This document shows, piece after piece, positions 54,625-63,343 of a stretch of 64,000 bases of DNA. Source of the stretch: an uncultured Brevibacillus sp. (GTDB lineage: Bacteria; Bacillota; Bacilli; Brevibacillales; Brevibacillaceae); NCBI RefSeq assembly GCF_947502445.1, contig NZ_CANMZW010000014.1, positions 1 to 64,000 of the forward strand. Direction: 5' to 3'. Position numbers and translations under genes: made by a program. The notes under the pieces were generated by a model. That model was not told the DNA's origin, ran no database searches, and was given only the letters and a program-made list of their open reading frames with translations. Each line of letters begins with the position of its first letter. Position 1 is the stretch's first letter.

Positions 54625-56380
54625 ATGTCTGAACGCCCGATGCGCAGTCAAGCGCCTGAAGAACTTAAGTGGGATCTTACAGGAATCTATCTGAACCATG
54701 CTGCTTGGCAAGAGGACCTTGACCGCTTAAACGTAGATCCGCTTACTGAATACCAGGGCCGATTAGGGGAGAGCGCGTTACGGGATGCGCTCCAAGAACA
54801 GGTTGGTCGAGTCAGCTTTTATGCCAACCTGCACATGTATGGTGACGCATTGGACCTGGCCAATCAAGCAATGGTCGGCCAGGCGAGTGCTGCCGAAGGG
54901 AAGATAGCTGCTTCAACTTCGTTCATAGAACCAGAACTGCTAGCCTTGCCTGACGGGCAGTTGGAGCGGTACGCCGAGGAGCCCGTCTTGAAGTCTTATT
55001 CTCGCCAATTAAAAGCGCTGATCAGCCAGCGCAAGCATGTGCTGAGCCGGGAGGGTGAGGCGGTCTTGTCAGGCCTCAGCCCGCTGCTCGGGACTCCCTT
55101 CCAGATCTATCAGCAGATCGTAAACGCTGATTTGCGGTGTGAGCCTGTCACAGACAGCCAAGGCATCTCCCGCGCTGTCTCGATCGACCGCTGGCTGTTT
55201 CACATCGCTTACTCGTCTGATCGAGAATTCCGACGCCGCGGGTATTCGTCCCTGATGGCCGGTGTACGAGTCCACCAGAAGTGAGCCTAGCCCGTCTTCG
55301 CGGCTTTGGCTCCGCCATGGAGATGCTGCTCTACCCGGAGCGCATGGATGTCGCCTTGTACCGCCGGGCGATGGATACCCTGCTGGAGGAGGCCAAGCCT
55401 GTGGCCCGTCAGCTGCTCCGCCTGCGCAAGCGGCTGTGGGGTGTGGACCAGCTTTATCCTTATGACCTGTGGGCGCCCCTAGTGGATCAGTCGGAGCAAA
55501 TCTCCTTCGCGGAAGCAGGGGACCTGCTGCGCAGCGCGCTTGCACCACAAGGCCAGGAGTATGTACAAGTGATCGACACGGCCTTGCGGGAACGGTGGGT
55601 CGACCGCGCGGATAACCAAGGCAAGTTTCCTCTTCCCATCTGCCCGTTCCAATACGGGGTTCATCCGTTCGTTTTGACGAACTGGAACGATAAGCTTAGC
55701 GATGCAATGATCCTATCCCACGAACTGGGACACGCGGTCCACAGTCTGTTGATTCACCAGAATCAGTCTATCGGCGACAGTGAGTTCGGAGGCAACAGTG
55801 CGTTCGGATATCTAGCAGCCGAAACCGCTTCGACAGCCAACGAATGGCTCTGCTGTCAGTACCTGTCCGCCAGCACTGATCAGGGAAAGGCCTTGCCGCG
55901 ACCCGCTATTTGCTGGAGGTTAGTTTCGCGTTTATGTTCTCGGCGTTGCTCCTGCATGGAAGGCTCCACCAACGGCTAATTGATCTGGTGGAGGCTGGCG
56001 AGCCGGTTGCCGCCGAGACGGTGAAAGCGCTGCACCACGAAATCTGGCAGGACTTCTACGGCGATGAGCTGGTGCTGGAAGAGGAGAGCCAGATGGAGTG
56101 GGCACTGTGGCCGCATATTTACATTGATTATCCCCCGTGCGCGTATGCTGTGGCAATGAGCGCATCGTATGCGATTACCACAAAAATGAGGGGGGAAGGA
56201 GCATCGGCAGCAGGACGGTGGATCACGGCTCTGAAAGCCGGGGCAACGCTTCCAACGCTGGAATTCTGGCGCACTGCTGGTGTGGAGATGGAAACGCTTG
56301 AGCCGTTGCGACAGGCGGTCCAGTACTTCGGGGATCTGGTGGAGAAGCTGAGTACGTCTCTTGCTCCTTTCCAAGAGTGA
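54625..56380 (+). pseudogene. pepF: M3-family oligoendopeptidase F, broken by deletion and frameshift
   Basis: Three frames together encode one M3 zinc peptidase: 54625-55284 (N-terminal domain, EELKWDLTGIYL), 55281-about 55895 (MSLARLRGFGSAMEMLLY and the zinc motif SHELGHAVHS), and about 55895-56380 (TRYLLEVSFAFMFSALLL to the end). At the first junction about 12-15 residues normally between AGVRVHQ and the next helix are missing. At the second, a frame change falls within DQGKALATRYLLE. The gene is distinctly richer in G+C than its neighbours, suggesting a foreign origin. AAAGGAGGTGG precedes the ATG. Confidence 0.8.
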
Positions 56381-56408
56381 GTTTCACTTGTGAAAGATAT
56401 AGACTTTT

Positions 56409-56443
56409 AAAAAGGCGGACCAAAAGAATCGGTCCGCCTTTTT
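56409..56443. terminator. strong terminator
   Basis: AAAAAGGCGGACC pairs with GGTCCGCCTTTTT between the peptidase remnant and the convergent azoreductase. Confidence 0.85.
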
Positions 56444-56513
56444 ACTGGAGTACACCTACAACATACAGGTGAAAGAAATAGAGGAAAAAGAATAGCTTTG
56501 TATCAGACAATCG

Positions 56514-57155
56514 TTAGAACCTTCGAGCAGCCTCTCGTGCTTGGTGTAACGCCTTTTCTTTTATCTCGGGCTCTTGCTGGGGGTTCACGGCCATTCCCTC
56601 CACAAATATCCCCTCAAAGGTTGATACTCCAACGAAGTCCATAATATCCTTCAAGTGGCGGTGCCCCATTTCTAAGTCTTCATCATCTGAACCTGGTGAC
56701 AAGAAACTGCCGCTAGCTTGAATATGAACGGCTTTTTTATCACTCAGCAGACCAATTCGGCCGATATCCGGTACATATTTGAACGTCTTACCCGCTATGC
56801 AGATGCAGTCGATGTATGACTTCATAACGGGGGGATAGGAATAATTCCAAATGGGAGTAACAAATACATATTTATCTGCGGCGACAAATTGATCAACCAG
56901 CTCATTTATACGGCTTAGTTTCCCTATTTCTGCTTCGGTTAACTGTTCAAAGTCCATACCAGCCTTCAGTTTGTCCCATCCGCTAAAAATGTCTTTATCA
57001 AGCTGAGGAATATCCATTTTATAAAGATCAAGGTGGATCACTTCATCATATGGATTTGCGGATCGATAAGACTGTACAAACTCATTACCTACTAACATGC
57101 TGTATGATTTTTCGTGATCGTGTGGATTTGCCGTAACATATAGTACCGTTGTCAT
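56514..57155 (-). CDS. FMN-dependent NADH-azoreductase (flavodoxin fold)
   Basis: A 213-residue paralogue of the enzyme at 31827-32453. FMN-site segments are TPIWNYSYPPVMKSYIDCI and QASGSFLSPGS. The start is taken at 57155 (MTTVLYVTANPHDHEKS), matching family N-termini, not at 57191. It diverges from a sigma factor gene, and the gap carries a promoter matching the ECF41 signature toward this gene, so it is a candidate target of that sigma factor. Confidence 0.9.
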   Translation of the reverse strand: MTTVLYVTANPHDHEKSYSMLVGNEFVQSYRSANPYDEVIHLDLYKMDIPQLDKDIFSGWDKLKAGMDFEQLTEAEIGKLSRINELVDQFVAADKYVFVTPIWNYSYPPVMKSYIDCICIAGKTFKYVPDIGRIGLLSDKKAVHIQASGSFLSPGSDDEDLEMGHRHLKDIMDFVGVSTFEGIFVEGMAVNPQQEPEIKEKALHQAREAARRF

Positions 57156-57225
57156 GATGAAAATACCTACTTTCTGTTTTTTTATATTCATTTGATTAGA
57201 ACCAATTTTGGCTCCTTACTATGCT

Positions 57226-57253
57226 GACGGATTGCCTACCGGGATTTGTGACA
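57226..57253 (-). promoter_or_regulatory. ECF41-type promoter toward the azoreductase
   Basis: On the minus strand: TGTCACA, 17 bp, CGTC. It shares TTTGTCACA and CCGTCAG with the opposite promoter; the spacer is one base longer than the published N16. Confidence 0.55.
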
Positions 57254-57296
57254 AAGCTTATCTTGAAAAAGAAAACCATACGGATGATCGCAGCTT

Positions 57297-57323
57297 TGTC
57301 ACATTACTCATGTTTCATCCGTC
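57297..57323 (+). promoter_or_regulatory. ECF41-type promoter of the sigma factor gene
   Basis: TGTCACA, exactly 16 bp, CGTC: the signature described for autoregulated ECF41 sigma factors. It lies 41 bases before the sigma gene start. Confidence 0.7.
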
Positions 57324-57364
57324 AGCCTTATAGAGGGTTTTTATTTTCGAGCGAGGGAGTTTGT

Positions 57365-58237
57365 ATGATGAGCGAACAGGTTTGGTTGGCAACGATATTC
57401 GAAGCACATCGGAAGCATCTTCAGGCAGTGGCTTACCGAATGCTAGGATCATTGAACGAAGCGGAGGATGCGGTACAGGAGTCTTGGTTACGTCTTAGTC
57501 GTGCTGATGCAAAAGGCATTGAGAACATGGGAGGGTGGTTGACCACTGTTGTTTCACGGATTTGTCTCGATATGTTGCGCTCGCGAAAATCAAGACGCGA
57601 AGAATCGATAGAAGCTCAGGTTGCAGATTCTATTACAAGTCAAGAGAATATCATAGACCCCGAGCAAGAAGCCATATTGGCTGATTCAGTTGGTATTGCA
57701 CTACTAGTCGTGCTCGGGAATTTGAATCCTGCAGAGCGCATTACTTTCGTGCTGCACGATGTTTTCTCATTGCCCTACAATGAGATTGCTCCGATTGTAG
57801 GTAAGTCGGAGGTTGCGACAAGACAGCTTGGAAGCAGGGCACGCCAACGGATACGTGGGGCGAAAGCCGTTCCTGAGATCGACCATGAGCACCAACGCGA
57901 CGTCGTGCAAGCATTTCTAGCTGCAGCGCACGCAGGCAATTTCGATATACTAGTAGCTGCGCTCGATCCGGATGTTATTCTTCGCGACGATCGTCAAACA
58001 GAGGCTGCGAGAGTTACGCGAGGAGCGGTTGCTCTGGCAAAACAAGTTTCGGGACGCGCACAGAAAGCAGCACAACTAGCTCTCGTAAACGGAACAGTAG
58101 GAATTATAGTGGCTCCTCAAGGAAGATTGCTCTATGTACTCAAATTTACGATGAGTCACGGAAAAATTAGCGAAGTCGACTTGATCTCTGACCCTGCGCG
58201 CCTAAGACAGCTTGATCTGGCGATATTGAACGATTGA
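57365..58237 (+). CDS. ECF sigma factor with C-terminal SnoaL-like domain (ECF41/SigJ type)
   Basis: A 290-residue sigma factor. Region 2 (FEAHRKHLQAVAYRMLGSLNEAEDAVQESWLRL) and region 4 (LNPAERITFVLHDVFSLPYNEIAPIVGKSEVATRQLGSRARQRI) are followed by about 110 residues of SnoaL/NTF2-like domain (VVQAFLAAAHAGNFDILVAALDPDVIL). In this group the extra domain replaces a separate anti-sigma factor. The ATG at 57365 after GAGGGAG is used; the longer frame from 57221 would run through the promoter. Its own promoter matches the ECF41 signature, implying autoregulation. Confidence 0.9.
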   Translation: MMSEQVWLATIFEAHRKHLQAVAYRMLGSLNEAEDAVQESWLRLSRADAKGIENMGGWLTTVVSRICLDMLRSRKSRREESIEAQVADSITSQENIIDPEQEAILADSVGIALLVVLGNLNPAERITFVLHDVFSLPYNEIAPIVGKSEVATRQLGSRARQRIRGAKAVPEIDHEHQRDVVQAFLAAAHAGNFDILVAALDPDVILRDDRQTEAARVTRGAVALAKQVSGRAQKAAQLALVNGTVGIIVAPQGRLLYVLKFTMSHGKISEVDLISDPARLRQLDLAILND

Positions 58238-58400
58238 ACACAATACTTTGATACCATGACCGTGTTAAGATAGGATTGCACCCCGTGTTCTCGCAGGCCC
58301 GCATCCTTTTCTGTGATACGGTCATTATTTTCGGCAACTCTAGGATAGGCAATCTCATCAGACCCATTTTTAGAAGTCATTTGGAGGAGAGGATGCACAC

Positions 58401-59048
58401 GTGAATAAGAAAATAATGAAAATAGAATCACCTAAACTATTTCCTAGTGATTTACCCGTATTCAAACAACTTACTATACAGTCCGATGATTTTTTTGAAA
58501 TGAGAATGATTGCAGACTGTGTGATTGAGAATCAAACAGCGCATAAAGTTACATTTGAAAAAATCATCTTCAAAAATGTAACTTTTACTGAAACAATTTT
58601 ACGCGGTGCTGAATTTACTGATGTCATTTTTGAGAGATGCGATCTGTCTAATGTAGATTTCACTGATGCTATTATCCATAGAACAAAGTTCAATGAATGC
58701 AAAATGATTGGGATTAATTTTGCTAGCGTTACCCTAAGGAATGTTGAAATGACTAGTTGCATAGCCGATTATGCCTCATTCAAACTGTCAAACATAAAAC
58801 ATGCTATCATTCAAGATAGTTCCTTACGTAAAATAGATTTTAGCAATTCCAAAATACAAAAATTTCACTTATACGGTTCAAACATCGACCAAGCTCAATT
58901 GTCTGGTACGAAGCTAGAGGGTATTGATTTAAGTGATTGTGAATTCGATGGATTAGGTTTGACCGTGGAGGATTTAAAAGGGTGCATTATTTCCCGTGAA
59001 CAAACGTACATATTCGCTAAATTATTTGGCCTCATTGTTAACGAGTGA
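58401..59048 (+). CDS. pentapeptide-repeat protein
   Basis: A 215-residue right-handed beta-helix. Repeats of the form A(D/N)LXX or with F at the central position run from about 45 to 190 (GAEFTDVIFERCDLSNVDF, DFSNSKIQKFHL, GTKLEGIDLSDCEFDG). It looks like Qnr/MfpA-style DNA mimics in fold and length, but the repeat is too degenerate to claim gyrase protection. GTG start after GGAGGAGAGG. No signal peptide. Confidence 0.85.
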   Translation: MNKKIMKIESPKLFPSDLPVFKQLTIQSDDFFEMRMIADCVIENQTAHKVTFEKIIFKNVTFTETILRGAEFTDVIFERCDLSNVDFTDAIIHRTKFNECKMIGINFASVTLRNVEMTSCIADYASFKLSNIKHAIIQDSSLRKIDFSNSKIQKFHLYGSNIDQAQLSGTKLEGIDLSDCEFDGLGLTVEDLKGCIISREQTYIFAKLFGLIVNE

Positions 59049-59112
59049 TCTGAAAAAATCATGAGAGTTAAGGAAAATGCAATCATGCAAACTTAGAGGA
59101 GGTGATGTACAG

Positions 59113-60126
59113 ATGGTTTTAAACATAACCACGATTCACGATTTATTCGATCAATTTACAAATATGGTAGAGGGACATGTTCAGCAAAACAATTGGGAAC
59201 AAAGGCTTACCATTCCTTCGCATATAGGCAAGGGGAGCGTGACAAGGACTCGCATTCGTCCTGGTATGGAGATCATGATGACGGATATTACATTCGAACA
59301 AGATATGAAACTTCATATCCAGGAATCTTGTCAGCTATTTGAATTGAGTTATTGCGTAAGTGGAGATATCTATTGTGAGTGGAATGGTAAGAATAGCCAT
59401 ACACGCTCGCAAACAGGCAATGTTACTTTCCTAGAGGATGTTAAAGTCTATGAAGAGAAAAAGGCGGGCGTAAGAAATCAGTTGCTGGAAATAAGGCTCA
59501 CTCCGGACGAGCTGTTGCATTATGCAGGAGATTTGACGGAAAAACAGAAAATGGAAACGTGGCTCCGGCAGTATCGGGGAAATATCGATTGTTATCCAGA
59601 AACTCCAGCCATCCAAAGATGTGTTTCCGAAATGATTCATTGCTCGCATCTAGGAACGATGAAGCGGCTATACATGGAAAGTAAAGCGCTTGAGCTAATT
59701 GCATTGTTTGGCGAGTCAGATGGGTACGGTTCTGTCGGCGGAAGTATGATGCTTTGCCGTGAAGATATTACCAAATTACAGCAAACGCACGAGTTGGTCC
59801 AAAATCATTTCGAACAGCCGTTATCTATCCGCGAGTTAGCCAAGCGGGTTGGAATGAATGAATTCAAGCTTAAAAAAGGATTTCGCGAATTGTTTGGCAT
59901 GACGATCTTTGAGCTCGTGCGTCAAAAAAGGATGGAGAAAGCCCTTTGGTATATGGAAGTAACACGTTTGAATGTTGCTGAAACCGCTGTTTCTGTAGGT
60001 TATAGCAACGCTAGCAATTTCACGACGGCCTTTCGCAAGTACTATGGCTGCAATCCAAGCGAATATGTAAAACGTATCAACCAACTGGATTTCGAGCGAA
60101 ACAGACGGCTGAATGGATTAACCTAG
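59113..60126 (+). CDS. AraC-family transcriptional regulator
   Basis: A 337-residue regulator. The C-terminal double helix-turn-helix (LSIRELAKRVGMNEFKLKKGFRELFGMTIFELV, MEVTRLNVAETAVSVGYSNASNFTTAFRKYYGCNPSEY) is typical. The N-terminal domain (about 1-220) is of the PchR/YbtA siderophore-responsive type in length and outline. The start at 59113 has GAGGAGGTGAT ahead of it. A divergent or adjacent siderophore gene is not seen. The MFS gene 182 bp downstream, beyond a terminator, could be a target. Confidence 0.88.
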   Translation: MVLNITTIHDLFDQFTNMVEGHVQQNNWEQRLTIPSHIGKGSVTRTRIRPGMEIMMTDITFEQDMKLHIQESCQLFELSYCVSGDIYCEWNGKNSHTRSQTGNVTFLEDVKVYEEKKAGVRNQLLEIRLTPDELLHYAGDLTEKQKMETWLRQYRGNIDCYPETPAIQRCVSEMIHCSHLGTMKRLYMESKALELIALFGESDGYGSVGGSMMLCREDITKLQQTHELVQNHFEQPLSIRELAKRVGMNEFKLKKGFRELFGMTIFELVRQKRMEKALWYMEVTRLNVAETAVSVGYSNASNFTTAFRKYYGCNPSEYVKRINQLDFERNRRLNGLT

Positions 60127-60198
60127 TAAAAAGCTTCAAGCAGGCAGGGCATATGGTCCGGAAACGGACGATATATCTGTTTGCTTGAAGCTTTTTTT
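60127..60198. terminator. strong terminator after the AraC gene
   Basis: AAAAAGCTTCAAGCA pairs with TGCTTGAAGCTTTTTTT; an internal GTCCG/CGGAC stem sits in the loop. Confidence 0.85.
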
Positions 60199-60308
60199 GC
60201 TCCCTTACTAATATGTGAAGCTCCCTCTACAGGTAGAGAAAGAAGTGAATGTGGTTGATAATCTGGTTTACAGACAGATGTAGCGTTTTGTTTTAGGAGG
60301 AATTTCAT

Positions 60309-61781
60309 ATGTCCAATCATCCATCGACTACAGTACTACCATACAAAAATCAGGAGCATCAGGTTGATCCGCGCCGTTGGTATGCCCTGGCGGTTATTCT
60401 GCTACCGATCTTGCTGAATTCATTGAACACGTATATGATTCAGGTCGCACTTCCGTTGATCCAGAACAGTCTGCAAGCCAGTTTCTCCGATGCACAGCTG
60501 ATTGTCACTGGCTTTTCCCTCAGTCTGGCCGTTGCACTCATTATTAGTGGGAAACTAGGCGATATGTTCGGCAGAAAACGGCTGCTGCTTATCGGGGTGA
60601 GCGGCTTTACGCTCATGGCTATGCTAGGTGGATTGACTTCGAATCCAACACTCCTGATCGTCATTCGGATTGTGCAAGGGCTCGCAGCGGCACTCATTCA
60701 ACCGCAAGTGTTGTCCTTGATGCAGGTTCATTTTCTGCCATGGGAAAAAGGCCTCGTTTTTAGTATTTACGGCGCATTGCTCGGATTTGGGTTCGCTTTC
60801 GGTCTCATCTTGGGAGGTGTTCTTGTCAATTGGAATCCGTTTGATTTTGGGTGGCGCACCGTATTTTTTTTCAATGTCCCCTTTGGAATACTAGTTCTTC
60901 TATGCTTGCCAATACTACCGGAGTCGCAGGGGAGGGGGAAGCAAAGTATCGATTGGAGCGGCATTTTCTTCAGCATGAGTGGATTGTTTCTGCTTGTATA
61001 TCCGTTGTCGGAGGGGCAAAAACAGGGATGGCCCCTTTGGATATGGGGATGTCTAATCCTTTCGCTTCTGCTTCTGTTTGCATTTGTCGTCGTCGAAATT
61101 CGGAAACAAAAACGGGGTGGGGCACCGCTTATTGACTTGACTATATTTAAACAACGGTTATTCGGCGTGGGGATGACCTCTGTCCTTTTGATTTATCTCA
61201 GCATGTTTTCTTTCTTTTTTGTATTAACCTATTTTTTGCAGTTCGGACTGCACTACGATGCACAAGCTACGAGTCGCGTGTTTCTGCCGTTGGGCTGCGG
61301 TTTTTTCGTGACTTCTCTCATTTCATCTCGAATCGTCAGGAGATGGGGGATGGCTGTCCTAAAAGTAGGGGCCATGGTAACGGGAATCTGCTGTCTCCTA
61401 TTCATCTTGTTGCTGCATATCAATGCGATGCATCTGCTGCATATCGAGTACATTGCCCTTTTTCTTGTATATGGTTTGGGATTAGGGTTGGTCACAACGC
61501 CTCTCACTCGCGTCGTACTGGGGACAGTGCCATTAAAAGATGCAGGGACAGGTTCAGGCTTGTTTAATACATTCATGTATTTGTCAGGTTCATTAGGTGT
61601 GGCTCTGATCAGTATTTTGTTTTCTGCTGCACTACGACAGTCTTTGACAAGTGCTGCTCTGTCTGATTATGTAAGGGCATTTTCCATTTCTTTAGGCGCT
61701 TGTGGTGGACTTGCTCTCGCTGCCTTTGTTTGCCTTTGCTTCTTGCGGGAAAGTAAAGAAAAGCTGAGCGAACGACAGTGA
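60309..61781 (+). CDS. drug:H+ antiporter, EmrB/QacA (DHA2) family
   Basis: A 490-residue MFS transporter with 14 predicted helices. SGKLGDMFGRKRLLLIGV is motif A, VIRIVQGLAAALIQP and LLGFGFAFGLILGGVLVNW (motif C) follow, and the TTPLTRVVLGTVPLKDAGTGSGLFNTF segment is typical of the DHA2 group. Ribosome site TTAGGAGGA. Substrate unknown; candidates are drugs or an exported metabolite such as a siderophore, given the upstream AraC gene (inference). Confidence 0.9.
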   Translation: MSNHPSTTVLPYKNQEHQVDPRRWYALAVILLPILLNSLNTYMIQVALPLIQNSLQASFSDAQLIVTGFSLSLAVALIISGKLGDMFGRKRLLLIGVSGFTLMAMLGGLTSNPTLLIVIRIVQGLAAALIQPQVLSLMQVHFLPWEKGLVFSIYGALLGFGFAFGLILGGVLVNWNPFDFGWRTVFFFNVPFGILVLLCLPILPESQGRGKQSIDWSGIFFSMSGLFLLVYPLSEGQKQGWPLWIWGCLILSLLLLFAFVVVEIRKQKRGGAPLIDLTIFKQRLFGVGMTSVLLIYLSMFSFFFVLTYFLQFGLHYDAQATSRVFLPLGCGFFVTSLISSRIVRRWGMAVLKVGAMVTGICCLLFILLLHINAMHLLHIEYIALFLVYGLGLGLVTTPLTRVVLGTVPLKDAGTGSGLFNTFMYLSGSLGVALISILFSAALRQSLTSAALSDYVRAFSISLGACGGLALAAFVCLCFLRESKEKLSERQ

Positions 61782-61849
61782 GACAATGTCACGGGGGATT
61801 GTTACAAACAAAAAAAGCTTTGATAAATCGATAAAAAGATTTTGCCAAT

Positions 61850-62237
61850 CCAGATTATCATACAGTAGCTTATAAAAAAGACGGCAATGTACAGGGTCAT
61901 TCATGTAGCCAATTTGTTTGCAGATCTTTCGAATCACAACTTTGGTGGTAAAACCATGACAGTTGAGATACGGGTTCAAGACAAGTTTTTGCCGGAAAAT
62001 CAGGAAAGCACTCTGGTACATTTTCAATCAGGAAGAGCATCTGTACGTACGGAAGGAACCCCAGATGTAATCATCGAGCTGGATGTTGTAGATTTCTCCT
62101 CACTTATCATAGGATCTATCTCATTTCAAAAGCTGCTTGACTACAGCTTGGTTAAAGTGTCTGATCCTGCGTTTGGGAAGGAACTGGACCAGCTGTTTCA
62201 AGTGGCACAAAAACCCATTTGCATGACATCAGTTTAA
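61850..62237 (+). pseudogene. C-terminal remnant of an Eis-type GNAT acetyltransferase
   Basis: The open frame (61887-62237) encodes the SCP2-like C-terminal domain of Eis-family acetyltransferases: VEIRVQDKFLPENQESTLVHF, EGTPDVIIELDVVDFSSLIIGS. In another frame just upstream, DYHTVAYKKDGNVQG looks like the N-terminal GNAT strand, so the middle of the gene, including the acetyl-CoA site, appears deleted and the parts joined out of frame. No ribosome site precedes the ATG. Functional product unlikely. Confidence 0.6.
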
Positions 62238-62335
62238 AGCATTGCTCAATAAGGGAAGTGGTAGTAGAGGACGTTTTTTCGTTCAAAACTAGCACTTCCT
62301 TTTTACTGTTACCACTACCAAAAGAGTGGAAGGCG

Positions 62336-63154
62336 TCACGACACACCAACGAAAATCCGAATAATGAAGTTATCAGGGTCCTTTTCAGTTAGGTAATTAA
62401 GCATTTCCACTTCATACACATCGGTACTGACATTCAATCCCTTGCTGTTAATGTACTTTTTCAGCGTAGCGTATGTGGACGGCATGCTTTCATACGATCC
62501 AATATGATCCAAGACAGCGTACGTTCCTGTTGGCCTTGTAACCATTTTTTCCGTTTGAATAGGGTCGATAAGTTTATAGGCAATATAGTTTGGAAAATAA
62601 TTTTCAGCGTGAAAACGTTCTTTACTCAAAATCGCCCAAAGTGGAAACTCATGAAGGATGAGGTGTTTTTCGGAATAATCTCGATGCTCACTCAGCTTTT
62701 TGGCATATTCTTGCTCATCCAGACAATGCTCGATCTGCGTAGTAATGAAGTATTGCGCTTCGCATTCCTCGATCATCGGAGTATCCCTCAAGTCATTCAT
62801 GGCTGTTTCGGTCATCTCGACAGCTCCCTTCAAAAAATACTGCATTCTTTGGATTCGAAGATGCTCCACTTCCAGGTCTCGTTGTTTTTGTTGAATCAGG
62901 TTAACGAACATCGTTGAATTATGGTTCTGAAAAAAATCCTTGATCTCCTGCAAAGAACTGCCTGCCTTTTTGAGTACATTAATGATATCAAGCGCGTAGC
63001 ATTGTTTATAAGAGTAAAATCGATAGCCCTTTTCGTTAACAAAATCAGGCTTTAAAAGCCCGATCTCGTCGTAATGAAAAAGGGTGTGTTTCGTAACGCC
63101 ACAAGTTTTGGCCATTTCACTAGTAGTAAAATACTTTTGCTGGATTTTCGACAT
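62336..63154 (-). CDS. MerR-family multidrug-type regulator (BmrR/BltR-like)
   Basis: A 272-residue protein. The N-terminal MerR domain (FTTSEMAKTCGVTKHTLFHYDEIGLLKP, YRFYSYKQCYALDIINVLKKAGSSLQEI) is followed by a long coiled coil (about 85-120) and a GyrI/BmrR-like effector-binding domain (AILSKERFHAENYFPNYIAYKLID, GTYAVLDHIGSYESMPSTY). GGGAGTGG precedes the ATG. It diverges from a Bmr-like exporter whose promoter has the 19-bp spacer, a textbook BmrR-style pair. Confidence 0.9.
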   Translation of the reverse strand: MSKIQQKYFTTSEMAKTCGVTKHTLFHYDEIGLLKPDFVNEKGYRFYSYKQCYALDIINVLKKAGSSLQEIKDFFQNHNSTMFVNLIQQKQRDLEVEHLRIQRMQYFLKGAVEMTETAMNDLRDTPMIEECEAQYFITTQIEHCLDEQEYAKKLSEHRDYSEKHLILHEFPLWAILSKERFHAENYFPNYIAYKLIDPIQTEKMVTRPTGTYAVLDHIGSYESMPSTYATLKKYINSKGLNVSTDVYEVEMLNYLTEKDPDNFIIRIFVGVS

Positions 63155-63225
63155 GCATTACCACTCCCAAACATTTTCATTCCATACTTTTATGATAAAT
63201 AAATTATATAATGAATGATTTATCC

Positions 63226-63256
63226 TTGACTATAGGGTTACCCGATAGTTTAAATT
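63226..63256 (+). promoter_or_regulatory. MerR-type promoter P5 of the exporter gene
   Basis: TTGACT, 19-bp spacer, TAAATT, with dyad arms ACTATAGGG and CCCGATAGT three bases apart (63229-63249). It lies between the divergent MerR and MFS genes. Confidence 0.75.
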
Positions 63257-63343
63257 CATATTCGTACAAAATTTAGCAACAACGTGAAATTCTCTACGAT
63301 CTAGAATGAACATTCCGTATGTTTGCGTTTGGAGGATAAAAGC

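Noticed and set aside
58401..59048. Quinolone-resistance Qnr gene
   Set aside because: The pentapeptide repeats are too degenerate, and the Qnr-specific loops cannot be identified; kept as a general pentapeptide-repeat protein.
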